Below, in pieces: positions 45,302 through 54,119 of a stretch of 64,000 nt of DNA; the first letter of the stretch is position 1; each line of letters begins with the position of its first letter. The notes under the pieces are model-generated. The model searched no databases. It was not told where the DNA came from and saw only the letters and a list, made by a program, of their open reading frames with translations. Position numbers and translations under genes: made by a program. This stretch comes from an uncultured Brachybacterium sp. (lineage in GTDB: Bacteria > Actinomycetota > Actinomycetes > Actinomycetales > Dermabacteraceae), in assembly GCF_947500705.1 (NCBI RefSeq), contig NZ_CANMSY010000003.1, positions 1 through 64,000 on the forward strand, read 5' to 3'.

Positions 45302-46351
45302 CTAGGCCGCAAGGGTCTGGGCGCTGCCGCGCTGCGGCTCCCACAGCCCGAGGCCCTCGCGCCGTGAGTACCACCACCAGATCCCGGCCGAGAGCAGCAG
45401 CATCGGCGCCATCGCGAGCACGAAGCCGAGCAGGCGGATCTCTCCCTGCTCGGTGAAGCCGGGGATCAGCGGGGCGATCGCGAACAGGGTCCAGTTGTTC
45501 GCGGCGTGCAGCAGGATCGGGAGCTCGAGGCCCCCGGTCTTCCAGGCCAGCAGCCCCATCACGATCGCGAAGACGGCGATGTCGATCTGGCCCAGCCAGT
45601 TGTAGCCGTGGCCCAGCATGAACAGAGGCACGGGAACCAGGATCCCGATCAGCGGCCAGCGCAGCCAGGTGCCGAGGACCTGCATCGGCAGTGCCCGAAA
45701 GGCGAACTCCTCCCCGGCGCTCTGCAGCGGGGCGAGCACGATCGCCACCAGCCAGGCGAGGATCACGCTCGCGCTGAACTGGGGCACCACGATCGCCTCG
45801 CGCTCCAGGACCAGGTTCAGGACCAGGTTGATCAGCACGTACACCGGGACCACCACGAGCGCGGCGCGGCCCAGCAGGCCCCAGCGGAACCGGCCCAGCA
45901 CCGAGAGGGCGATCCCCGCCCGCCCGTACCCTGCGAGGGTTCCCACCAGCACCGCCGGGATCAGCAGCGCGAGCATGCCGAGGCCGAAGGTCTGGTCCAG
46001 CGGGTTCAACGGATCCATCAGGGTGGCGCTGGGAGTGAATGCCGGCCAGATCAGGCTCACGACCACCAGCACCAGCAAGAGCTGCAGGTTCATCACCAGG
46101 AACACGGCGGCGGAGACCACCAGTGCGACCAGCGGACGCCACCAGTAGCGACGGTGCGGGATCGCGCGAGCGGCACGGTGGTAGGGCTGCGAGAGCATGT
46201 GGTCGCGGCCGCTCGGGACATGCGGGGATGTGGCCGGCATCGGCACGTCGGGGCTGCGCAGCACGCCGGGGCTGCGCAGCACGTCGGGGCTGCGGAGCAT
46301 GTCGGCGGCAGCGGGAGGCGGGGAAGGGGGACGTGGAGAGGGCCGGGTCAT
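45302..46351 (-). CDS. CPBP-family intramembrane metalloprotease
   Basis: 349 residues from ATG 46351. The N-terminal ~60 residues are Pro/Ser-rich with a six-residue unit (LRSPDV type) repeated three times, then about eight membrane helices. The CPBP (CAAX-protease-like) motifs are intact: GEEFAFR, a histidine in FMLGHGYNW and another in ILLHAANNW. Bacterial members process or bind membrane peptides. It is paralogous to 41794-42876, which has lost these residues. Confidence 0.87.
   Translation of the reverse strand: MTRPSPRPPSPPPAAADMLRSPDVLRSPGVLRSPDVPMPATSPHVPSGRDHMLSQPYHRAARAIPHRRYWWRPLVALVVSAAVFLVMNLQLLLVLVVVSLIWPAFTPSATLMDPLNPLDQTFGLGMLALLIPAVLVGTLAGYGRAGIALSVLGRFRWGLLGRAALVVVPVYVLINLVLNLVLEREAIVVPQFSASVILAWLVAIVLAPLQSAGEEFAFRALPMQVLGTWLRWPLIGILVPVPLFMLGHGYNWLGQIDIAVFAIVMGLLAWKTGGLELPILLHAANNWTLFAIAPLIPGFTEQGEIRLLGFVLAMAPMLLLSAGIWWWYSRREGLGLWEPQRGSAQTLAA
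46244..46297. repeat. 18-bp tandem repeat in the CPBP N-terminus
   Basis: Three units (46244-46261, 46262-46279, 46280-46297) of consensus CACGTCGGGGCTGCGCAG, each encoding six residues of the Pro/Ser-rich cytosolic tail. Confidence 0.9.
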
Positions 46352-46494
46352 GCCTCGATCCTGCCCGTCCCGTCGGCCGCTGCGCATCCGCCCCACGGCT
46401 CGGAGGGGACCCCGCCGATCGGCCGACCCCACGGACACAGGCATCAGCCGGCCGGGCGATCCGTCGGCCGCCGTCTGCTCTCTACTCTGGTTCC

Positions 46495-47778
46495 ATGACC
46501 CTCCCCGTGACCCGCGCCTCGGCCGCACCCTCTGTGCGCAGCCCGCACCAGTGGGCGATCGCGGTGGCGCAGAGCCTCCTCGGCACGGCGCTGGGGCTGC
46601 TGCTGTTCCTGATCAGCTTCGGGTCGGTGCTGGTGGAGTTCGACGACCAGCCCCCCGGGGGCCTGGTGGCGCTGTTCGCCCTCGATGCCCTGGTGGGAGT
46701 CATCGCCACGATGGCGATCGGCCCGCTCCGCTTCCTACGGCCGGGACGACTGCACAGCGCGGCCCATCTGCTGCTGGCCGCCGCTGTCGGGCTCAGCGTC
46801 TGGTCGATGCCGGCCGCGGCGCTGGCCCTGTACCGGATCGGGCTGCGACGCCGCACGGTGCTCGATATCGGTGCGGTCCTGCTGGTCGCGGGCACCTCGA
46901 TGGCGACGCTGAGCATTGATGGCCGTCTCCGCGGTGCTGAGCCGGAGCTCGTCGTGCTCTCCGCGGTGGGGGTGATGGTGGTGCTCACGCTGATCCCGCT
47001 GCTGATCGGCCACGTGGTGGGCACCCGCCACGAGCTCCTGGCCTCGCTGCAGGAACGCGCGGCCTCGGCGGAGCGGGAGCGGGAGACCGCCCAGCGGGAG
47101 CGCGCCGCCGCCGAGCGCGAAGCCTTGGCCCAGGTGCGGGAGCGGGAGGCCGATGCCGCCCGGGTGCGTGCCGAGGAGCGGGCGGCGCTGGCCCGCGACA
47201 TGCATGACAGCGTCTCCCACCACCTCGCCACGATCGCCCTGCATGCCGGTGCCATGACCTATCGCGAGGACCTCTCCCCCGAGGTGCTGCGCCGCTCCGC
47301 AGGAACGGTGCGGGATGCCGCGCAGCAGGCGAACCGGGAGCTGCGCACGGTGCTGATCGGGCTGCGCAGCACCGACGGCGATCAGCCGCTGGCCTCCGCG
47401 CCGACCCTGGAGGCCGTCGTCGAACGCTGCCGGAAGGAGGGGCAGGAGGTCGAGCTGCGTTGGGAGGGCCTGACCGCGGAGGATCTCCTGGCCTGCGACC
47501 GCAGCACGGTGGTAGCGCTGGCCCGAATCCTCACCGAGGTCACGGTGAACGCCGCCAAGCATGCCCCGGGCGCTCCGCTGCAGGTCACCCTCCTCCGCAG
47601 CGACCAGCGGGTGGTGCTGCAGGCCCGGAATCCGCTGCCCACCGCGCCGGTGACCTCAGCGACCTCGACCGGCCACGGGCTGCTCGGGGTGCAGGAGCGG
47701 GCGCGACTGCTGGGCGGGGAGGCGCGGTACGGCGCGGCTGCTGGAATCTTCGAGGTGGAAGCATGGATGCCATGGTGA
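46495..47778 (+). CDS. Sensor histidine kinase, NarL/DesK type
   Basis: 427 residues from ATG 46495. About five N-terminal membrane helices without a large external domain, a coiled-coil-like Glu/Arg/Ala-rich segment (ERERETAQRERAAAEREAL), HisKA_3 with the phospho-accepting His in ARDMHDSVSHHLATIALHAG, and an ATPase domain with NAAKHAPGAP and GHGLLGVQERARLLGG. It probably senses a membrane or cell-wall state. Overlaps the response regulator gene. Confidence 0.93.
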   Translation: MTLPVTRASAAPSVRSPHQWAIAVAQSLLGTALGLLLFLISFGSVLVEFDDQPPGGLVALFALDALVGVIATMAIGPLRFLRPGRLHSAAHLLLAAAVGLSVWSMPAAALALYRIGLRRRTVLDIGAVLLVAGTSMATLSIDGRLRGAEPELVVLSAVGVMVVLTLIPLLIGHVVGTRHELLASLQERAASAERERETAQRERAAAEREALAQVREREADAARVRAEERAALARDMHDSVSHHLATIALHAGAMTYREDLSPEVLRRSAGTVRDAAQQANRELRTVLIGLRSTDGDQPLASAPTLEAVVERCRKEGQEVELRWEGLTAEDLLACDRSTVVALARILTEVTVNAAKHAPGAPLQVTLLRSDQRVVLQARNPLPTAPVTSATSTGHGLLGVQERARLLGGEARYGAAAGIFEVEAWMPW

Positions 47779-48491
47779 ACAGTGCAGAGGATCGGAATCA
47801 TTCCGCCGAGAACGGAGTGCGGGTGCTGCTGGTCGACGATGAGGCGCTGATGCGCGCCGGCCTACGGCTGATGATCGACGGCGCGCACGGCATCGAGGTG
47901 ATCGGGGAGGCGGCCGACGGCGCTGCTGCCCTCGAGCAGATCCGCTCCCTGGCTCCCGACGTGGTGCTGATGGACATCCGCATGCCCCGCATGACCGGGC
48001 TCGAGTCTCTGCGGGCCCTGCAGACGGAGGGCAATCAGGCGCGAGTGGTCATGCTGACCGCCTTCGACACCGACGACTTCCTGCTGGAGGCGCTGCGCGC
48101 CGGTGCGGTGTCGTTCCTGCTCAAGGATTCCCCGCCCGAGGAGGTGGTGCAGGCGGTGCTCGATGCCGCAGGAGATCGGCCCCGCTTCTCGCCGGAGGTG
48201 CTCACGCGCCTGGTGCGGCTCGCCTCCGGTGGGTCGGCTGGCGACGCCTCCGCTGCCGGGGGGTTCGAGGCGGCCGACGGCCGCGCGACCGTCCCGACGC
48301 CTGCCGGCATCACCGAGCGCGAGTGGGAGGTGGCGCGCCTGGTCGCGCGCGGGCTCGCGAATCAGGAGGTCGGGGAGAGCCTGTTCATGTCGGTCGCCAC
48401 CGTGAAGACCCACCTGGGCAGGCTCTATCACAAGCTGCAGGTCACCAACCGGGTGCAGCTCGCGATCCGGGTGCTCGAGCTGGGCGGCTGA
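47763..48491 (+). CDS. Response regulator, NarL/FixJ family
   Basis: 242 residues. Receiver domain with acidic LLVDDEALMRAG, phospho-Asp in VVLMDIRMPRMTG and Lys in SFLLKDSPP; C-terminal LuxR-type HTH (ITEREWEVARLVARGLANQE, SVATVKTHLGRLYHKL). A ~35-residue flexible Gly/Ala linker joins them. ATG 47763 lies inside the kinase gene (16-bp overlap); ATG 47772 is an alternative. Confidence 0.94.
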   Translation: MDAMVNSAEDRNHSAENGVRVLLVDDEALMRAGLRLMIDGAHGIEVIGEAADGAAALEQIRSLAPDVVLMDIRMPRMTGLESLRALQTEGNQARVVMLTAFDTDDFLLEALRAGAVSFLLKDSPPEEVVQAVLDAAGDRPRFSPEVLTRLVRLASGGSAGDASAAGGFEAADGRATVPTPAGITEREWEVARLVARGLANQEVGESLFMSVATVKTHLGRLYHKLQVTNRVQLAIRVLELGG

Positions 48492-48494
48492 ACA

Positions 48495-48671
48495 CTATAG
48501 GGCGGTCACGAGCGCGGCGACCCCGACCACGAGGGTGGCCAGCCCCAGTCCGAGCACCCAGCGCGGGATCGCACCGGGCTTCGCGGTGACGTTGGTGATG
48601 TAGATGCCGATGATCGATGCGAAGAACAGCGCCCCGGCGAGGATGAGGAGTCCGGCGGTCAGCGCGCTCAT
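48495..48671 (-). CDS. Small two-helix membrane protein
   Basis: 58 residues from ATG 48671: helix 1 LILAGALFFASIIGIYI, short loop NVTAKPGAIPR, helix 2 WVLGLGLATLVVGVAALVT. No family recognised. It ends 3 bp after the response regulator stop, convergent to it. Confidence 0.7.
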   Translation of the reverse strand: MSALTAGLLILAGALFFASIIGIYITNVTAKPGAIPRWVLGLGLATLVVGVAALVTAL

Positions 48672-48931
48672 GACGCCTCCCCCGCGACGCACAGCAGGCA
48701 TCTCATCGTCGGTCCCCTCCCTCGGTGGTGCCGCGGGGCACCGGATCGATACGGCGGCCGGGCACGTCAGCTCGCGCCGGCGTAGATCCCGTCCTCCTCA
48801 AGGATACGTGTTCCCTGGCCACGGTCGGCTTCGGGGGCACTCCTCGCGGCCCGTCGCGCTGAACCCTGCTCGGGCACACGCCACCCTCGACCTCTGGCCG
48901 CGCCGGGCCGGGCCGTGCCCGGGGAGCGAGA

Positions 48932-49558
48932 ATGTCGACCATGAGCGCACCGGCGAAGTACGACGTGAAGACCCAGCTTCCGGACTACCGCGCCCGGCGC
49001 GGCACCTTCGAGCTCCTCAAGATCCCCCGCCGTCACTTCCTGATGATCGACGGCGCGGGGGATCCGAATGCGGCCCCGGCCTATGATGCGGCGCTGCAGG
49101 CGCTCTACCCCCTCGCCTACCGGCTGAAGTTCCTCAGCAAGCGCGAGCTGGGCAGGGACTACGTGGTCCCGCCGCTGGAGGGGCTGTGGTGGGCCGGGGA
49201 CATGATCTCGTTCACCGCAGAGAGGGACAAGAACCGCTGGCAGTGGCGGATGATGCTGATGACCCCGCCGTGGATCGACCAGGAGCATGTCGAGTCCGAC
49301 GGGGGTGTGCGGTGGGAGGCCTTCGAGGAGGGGCTGTGCCTGCAGACCCTCCACGTCGGCCCCTACGACGCCGAAGGGCCGGTGCTCGAGCAGCTGCACC
49401 ATCAGCAGGTCCCCGAGCGGGGCCTCGCCCTGCGCGGGCTGCACCACGAGATCTATCTGGGAGACCCCCGTCGAGCGCGGCCGGACCGGCTGCGCACGAT
49501 CCTGCGCCAGCCTGTCGAGCACGCCGCCCGCGGGACTGCCACGGAGGGCCGACTATGA
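48932..49558 (+). CDS. GyrI-like small-molecule-binding domain protein
   Basis: 208 residues from ATG 48932 with GGGGAG upstream. KIPRRHFLMIDGAGDPN, GLWWAGDMISF, WRMMLMTPPWI and LHVGPYDAEGPVLEQLH are features of the stand-alone GyrI-like family (often annotated as hypothetical or TetR-associated). It probably binds an aromatic or cationic ligand. The stop overlaps the ATG of the following broken gene. Confidence 0.85.
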   Translation: MSTMSAPAKYDVKTQLPDYRARRGTFELLKIPRRHFLMIDGAGDPNAAPAYDAALQALYPLAYRLKFLSKRELGRDYVVPPLEGLWWAGDMISFTAERDKNRWQWRMMLMTPPWIDQEHVESDGGVRWEAFEEGLCLQTLHVGPYDAEGPVLEQLHHQQVPERGLALRGLHHEIYLGDPRRARPDRLRTILRQPVEHAARGTATEGRL

Positions 49559-49879
49559 TCACGCAGCTGCTCGTGGAGCCTAGCGGCACGACGGGGAACA
49601 TCGCGATCACGGTGCGACCTCGTGCGAGACAGCGTTCCCGCGCGAACGCAGCTGCTCACTGTCGTGGTGACCTGTGACGTCGAAACCGCGCTCGAGCGAG
49701 CACTGGCCGGCCCCAGCCGCAGGTTGTCTCGGAACAAGGACTTCCTGCGCCGGGTCCACGCCGAATGGTCCCGCCAGGTGCCCCAGATCCCCGCGGATCT
49801 CCTGCTCGATACCGCAGTGTCGTCGCTCGCCGAGAGTGTGCTCCGGATCCATACGGTGCTCGCGAAGAGGCGTGACTGA
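49555..49879 (+). pseudogene. P-loop kinase/ATPase-like gene, internally deleted and frameshifted
   Basis: Starts at ATG 49555 (ATGA overlap) with MITQLLVEPSGTTGNIAIT, a degenerate nucleotide-binding loop. After a frameshift near 49620 the C-terminal part of a small P-loop kinase-like protein follows (CDVETALERALAGPSRRLSR, later PADLLLDTAVSS). The middle of the domain is missing and the P-loop lysine is not present, so it is judged non-functional. Parent family uncertain. Confidence 0.55.
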
Positions 49880-49983
49880 CTCTCGCAGCCCCGCCACTCG
49901 CGCAGTGGTCGGCAAAGCAGCAACCCGCACGCTTCACGGAAATGTGCTCGCCGACCGTCCTGCCTCCCGGTAGCGTCCCGCCC

Positions 49984-51420
49984 ATGCCCGCCCCTCACCC
50001 GCTCAACCCGTTCGCAACCGTCGACCGCTCCACCCCGTACCCCGAGGTCGAGAATCTGCTGCGCGATGCGGGCTGGAGCGACTGCGGGGCCGGGGACTGG
50101 GCCTTCGCACTGGTCTCACCGGACGGAGGCATCGTGGCCCGGATCAGCCCCTTCGATCCCGTCGGCCCGTATACCGCACGCCTGTACGAGCAGGCGGCGA
50201 TGACCGGCGCGGTGCCGCGCCTGCATCTGCACCGGCGGCTCGCCGGAGGGGCGGATCTGCAGGTCATGGAGCGTCTGTTCTCGGTCCCGGAGGAGGAGGC
50301 GACCGGCTTCCTCGGGGAGTTCGCGCAGCCGGAGGGCGACCTCTCGAACCTCGCCGACGTGGTGGGGCGGGTCCACGCCGAGGCACGGCGCGAGCTCGCC
50401 TGGTGCGGCCCGTTGGACGCGAATCCTTCGAACATCATGCGCGCGGCCGCGGGGCACCTGGTGATGATCGACCCGTACTACGCCGACGGCCCGCACCTCT
50501 ATGCGCTGGCCGCGCAGGACCCGGACCTCTTCATCACGACGATCCCCGCGAAAGAGCGCCGGCATCTCACCGAGATCCCGCTGGCTGAGTCGGGTCCCTG
50601 GCCGGCCTCCGAACGCGAGGAGCTGCGCGAGTCCCTGCGCCTGGCCGATGCCCGCCGAGCCGAGGCGGGACGCGCCGAACGGTTGATCGCCGAGGCCGCC
50701 GTCGCGGACGTGGACGGCTGGGGCTTCGGCTGGCTGGACGGCCGCGCCACCGAGGAACGCCCGGACTGGGGTTACGCCAGGCTGCTCGCACAGGCGGTGG
50801 CCGACGCCGAGGTCGCGATCGATCTCGACACCGGCGGCGGGGAGGTGCTCGGGCAGTGCCCGCGCCTCGCCGCACAGCAGCACGCCACCGAGTCCTGGCC
50901 GCCGAATGCGGCGCAGGCCCGGGCGCTGCTCGGCCCGCGCGGGGTGGAGGTGCATGAGACCGTGCCAGGTGCCCCGATCCCCCTTCCCGACAGCGCCGCG
51001 GACCTGATCACCTCTCGCCACCCGGTCGCGCCGGACTGGCCGGAGATCGCTCGCGTACTGGCCCCGGGTGGCGAGTACCTCGCCCAGCACGTCGGCCCCG
51101 CCTCGGCCTTCGCGCTGATCGAACATTTCGTCGGGCCCACCACCGAGGCTCAGCGCCGCAGCCGCCACCCCGCGGACGAGGCCGCCGCGGCGGAGGCCGC
51201 GGGACTCGAGGTCACCGAGCTGCGCACCGCGCGGCTGCGGATGGAGTTCTTCGATGTGGGGGCCGTGGTGTGGATCCTGCGGAAATGCGTGTGGTGGGTG
51301 CCGGACTTCGACGTGGACCGCTACCGGGAGCAGCTGCTCGCGATGGGCGAGATCATCCGCCGGGACGGCTCCTACGTCGCCCATTCCACACGACACCTGC
51401 TCCGGGCGCGGCGCCGATGA
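49984..51420 (+). CDS. Fusion of a phosphotransferase-like domain and a SAM-dependent methyltransferase
   Basis: About 478 residues from ATG 49984. Residues ~20-190 resemble a kinase-like (APH-type) fold: LDANPSNIM matches the catalytic-loop Asp and Asn, and LVMIDPYYADG the metal-binding Asp, though the usual loop His is Pro. Residues ~240 to the end form a class I methyltransferase with motif I AIDLDTGGGEVL, then a late WPEIARVLAPGGEYLAQHVG. The pairing suggests one enzyme that modifies a small molecule or RNA in two ways, or a degenerate kinase used for binding; neither is established. Confidence 0.7.
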   Translation: MPAPHPLNPFATVDRSTPYPEVENLLRDAGWSDCGAGDWAFALVSPDGGIVARISPFDPVGPYTARLYEQAAMTGAVPRLHLHRRLAGGADLQVMERLFSVPEEEATGFLGEFAQPEGDLSNLADVVGRVHAEARRELAWCGPLDANPSNIMRAAAGHLVMIDPYYADGPHLYALAAQDPDLFITTIPAKERRHLTEIPLAESGPWPASEREELRESLRLADARRAEAGRAERLIAEAAVADVDGWGFGWLDGRATEERPDWGYARLLAQAVADAEVAIDLDTGGGEVLGQCPRLAAQQHATESWPPNAAQARALLGPRGVEVHETVPGAPIPLPDSAADLITSRHPVAPDWPEIARVLAPGGEYLAQHVGPASAFALIEHFVGPTTEAQRRSRHPADEAAAAEAAGLEVTELRTARLRMEFFDVGAVVWILRKCVWWVPDFDVDRYREQLLAMGEIIRRDGSYVAHSTRHLLRARRR

Positions 51421-51448
51421 CCCCTCGATATAGGTAGCGTGAGCAGGT

Positions 51449-52216
51449 GTGGAGACCTTGACACCGACCTGTTCCGTCGTCGTACCCGTCCGGGACGACG
51501 CGCGCGAGCTGCGCGGGCTGCTGAGCGCCCTCGCCCAGCAGACGGAACCGCCGCTGGAGATCATCGTGGTGGACAACGGCTCCCGCGACGACAGCGCCGC
51601 CGTGGCCCGCGCCGCAGGCTGCACCGTCCTGCCGTACCCGGTCCCGGGCATCGCCGGGGCGGCGGCGCTCGGGTACGACGCCGCTCGGGGTGACCTGATC
51701 GTCCGCTGCGATGCCGACAGTCGACCCCCGCCGGGATGGCTCGCCGCGCACCGGCAGGAGCACACCGTCGCAGCCCCCGGCACCGTGATCGTCACCGGAC
51801 CGGGTTTGTTCCGCCTTCCTCGTCCGTGGGCGGGGCTCGTCTCTGGCGTCTACGTCGGCGGATATCTGCTGCTGACGGCGGCGGCGCTGGGTCACTTCCC
51901 GGCGTTCGGCACCACGATGTCGATGCCGCGGTCCTGGTGGAAGGAGGCGCGGGAGGGTGCCTCGCGCAGCGCGGAGGTGCACGACGACATGGACCTCTCT
52001 TTCCAGGTGCGGCCGGGCCAGAGGGTGCAGGTCTCGCGCGAGGTGGGCGTCACCATGTCCTCGCGGGCACTGGCCCGGGACCGCGGCCAGCTGCTGCGCT
52101 GGCGCCGGGCCGCGCTCACCCTCCGTCGCAACTGGCGTCGAGAGCGGCCGTGGGAGCGCTGGGTGGCACGGTGCCGCGGGTCCCTCACCGTCACCGCGGC
52201 GCGGCCCGGCAGATGA
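51449..52216 (+). CDS. GT2-family glycosyltransferase
   Basis: 255 residues, GTG start. VVVPVRDDARELRGLLSAL and IIVVDNGSRDDSAAV open the GT-A fold; VRCDADSRPPPGWL contains the DxD metal site. One hydrophobic stretch near residues 130-150 may contact the membrane. MDLSFQVRPG sits where the catalytic ED motif is expected. It probably transfers a sugar to a lipid carrier. Overlaps the next gene by 4 bp. Confidence 0.88.
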   Translation: METLTPTCSVVVPVRDDARELRGLLSALAQQTEPPLEIIVVDNGSRDDSAAVARAAGCTVLPYPVPGIAGAAALGYDAARGDLIVRCDADSRPPPGWLAAHRQEHTVAAPGTVIVTGPGLFRLPRPWAGLVSGVYVGGYLLLTAAALGHFPAFGTTMSMPRSWWKEAREGASRSAEVHDDMDLSFQVRPGQRVQVSREVGVTMSSRALARDRGQLLRWRRAALTLRRNWRRERPWERWVARCRGSLTVTAARPGR

Positions 52217-52743
52217 GCGGCCGCGCAGCGGGTGTCGCCCGATCGGTGGCGATGCTGCCGGTGCGGTGGTCGGGGCTGGCACTGGCCGCTGGCTTCGCGA
52301 TCACCGGCTTGTGGGTCGAGGTGGCGGTGTCGATGCTGGTCGCGCTCGCGCAGGTGGTGGCGTGGCGGTCGGGCCTGCCTGCCCGATGGGAGATCGCGAC
52401 ATCGCTGGTGTGCCTGGTCGCGGCGATCAGCTCGTTCCTGCTGCTGTACGAGAAGCTTCCGTGGTGGGACCTGCCCGTGCACGCAGCGCTCACCGGTCTG
52501 CTGGCGGTGCTGGTGGCGCGCGTGCTGCACCGTTCTCGGCCGACGGCAGCGCGCGTGATCACCACCGGGGCGCTGCTGGCGGTGGTGTGGGAGCTGATGG
52601 AGCTGGCCGGCCACCACTGGGTGGACCCCACCGTCTATATCGCGCCGGCGGACACCCTCACCGACCTCCTGGCGGGACTGGCGGGAACCATGGTCGCCGC
52701 GCTGCTGTGGGGACGGGGAGCGGCCGCCACGAAGGTTCCATGA
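52213..52743 (+). CDS. Polytopic membrane protein (DUF2238-like)
   Basis: 176 residues, about five membrane helices, with conserved-looking polar spots LPWWDLPVHAALTGLLAVL, VVWELMELAGHHWVDPT and DTLTDLLAGLAGTMVAALLW. The WELxE...D...D pattern recalls DUF2238/YjdF-type membrane proteins. ATG overlaps the GT2 stop, so it may be its membrane partner. Confidence 0.75.
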   Translation: MSGRAAGVARSVAMLPVRWSGLALAAGFAITGLWVEVAVSMLVALAQVVAWRSGLPARWEIATSLVCLVAAISSFLLLYEKLPWWDLPVHAALTGLLAVLVARVLHRSRPTAARVITTGALLAVVWELMELAGHHWVDPTVYIAPADTLTDLLAGLAGTMVAALLWGRGAAATKVP

Positions 52744-52832
52744 CGGCCGCCGGGGCGTGCGTCAGTCGTCCGAGACGGAGACGGTCACCTCGATGTTGCC
52801 GCGGGTGGCGCTCGAAGTCGGTGACGAGTCGA

Positions 52833-53876
52833 TCAGCTCTCGCGCCGCGGCGATGCTGCTGAGCCCGGGGTCCGTCCCGGGACGCTCTCGCTCGGCGCCA
52901 GCGCGCCCGAGACCTGGTGGGGGACGTACGGCGCCTCGAGCGCGGCGATCTCGTCGGCCGTGAGCTCGAGATCGAGCGCGCCGAGCGCGGCGTCGAGGTG
53001 CCCGGTCTTCGTGGCGCCGATGATCGGGGAGACCACCGGGTCCTTCGCGAGCAGCCAGGCCAGCGCCACATGCACCCGCTCCACACCGCGGTCCTCGGCG
53101 ATCCGGGCGACCTGCTCGACGATCTGTCGGTCCGTCTCCTCGGTCGAGTCGTATTTCGACTTCGCGGTGGTGTCGGTGCGGGCACGCTCGGTGTCCGCAT
53201 CCCAGTCCCGGGTGAGGCGCCCGGCGGCGAGCGGACTGTACGGGGTGGAGGCGACGCCGAGCTCCCGCAGCAGCGGCATCATCTCCCGTTCCTCCTCGCG
53301 GTAGAGGAGGTTGTAGTGGTTCTGCATGGAGACGAACTTCGTCCACCCGTTCACCTCGGCGACATGCTGCGCCTGCAGGAACTGCCAGGCGAACATCGCC
53401 GAGGCCCCGATGTAGCGGACCTTCCCGGAGCGCACCACATCATCCAGCGCCCGCATCGTCTCCTCGATCGGGACCGTGTAGTCCCAGCGGTGGATGAGGT
53501 AGAGGTCGATGTAGTCCGTGCCGAGCCGGCGCAGGCTGTTCTCCACCTCGGAGAGGATCGCCTTGCGGGAGAGGCCGCCGCCGTTCGGGCCCTCGTGCAT
53601 CCGGCCGTGCACCTTGGTGGCCAGCACGATCTCGTCGCGCTTGGCGTAGTCGGCCAGCGCCTTGCCCACGATCTCCTCGCTGCGTCCCAGGGAATAGACG
53701 TTCGCGGTATCGAAGAAGTTGATGCCGGAGTCCAGGGCGTGCTTGATGACCGGACGCGACTCCTCCTCATCCAGGACCCACTGGTGGATCCACCGCTCCC
53801 GGTCGCCGAACCCCATTGTGCCCAGGGACAGACGCGAGACGTCCAGACCGGTGCTGCCGAGCTTCACGTACTCCAC
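52833..53876 (-). CDS. Aldo/keto reductase
   Basis: 347 residues from GTG 53876 (GAAGGAG upstream). NADPH-dependent carbonyl reductase barrel with the catalytic tetrad: Asp in NFFDTANVYSLGRSE, Tyr in the same segment, Lys in EIVLATKVHGRM and His in DLYLIHRWDY. SPIIGATKTGHLD is the NADP-binding end. Physiological substrate unknown. An 80-bp stretch past the stop contains no clear gene. Confidence 0.93.
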   Translation of the reverse strand: MEYVKLGSTGLDVSRLSLGTMGFGDRERWIHQWVLDEEESRPVIKHALDSGINFFDTANVYSLGRSEEIVGKALADYAKRDEIVLATKVHGRMHEGPNGGGLSRKAILSEVENSLRRLGTDYIDLYLIHRWDYTVPIEETMRALDDVVRSGKVRYIGASAMFAWQFLQAQHVAEVNGWTKFVSMQNHYNLLYREEEREMMPLLRELGVASTPYSPLAAGRLTRDWDADTERARTDTTAKSKYDSTEETDRQIVEQVARIAEDRGVERVHVALAWLLAKDPVVSPIIGATKTGHLDAALGALDLELTADEIAALEAPYVPHQVSGALAPSESVPGRTPGSAASPRRES

Positions 53877-54119
53877 GGTGTGCTCCTTCTGCTCTGCGAT
53901 TCCGGGCTGCGAGTGCCCGACGGTTCCATCCTCGCATCGTGGGAAAGCGGGAGGGCGATCTCGGGCCCGTACGGGCCACAGCTCGCTGAGTCGCTGCCCT
54001 TGGGTTCCTCTCCGGAGGCCGCGCCGCACGAGGATCCAGTGTTGCCCACGGGCAGCCGATCGGTGAGAAACGCCTGTCCCCGGTGTGGTGTCGGGTTTGG
54101 ACGTCTTGATCGTGCGCCT

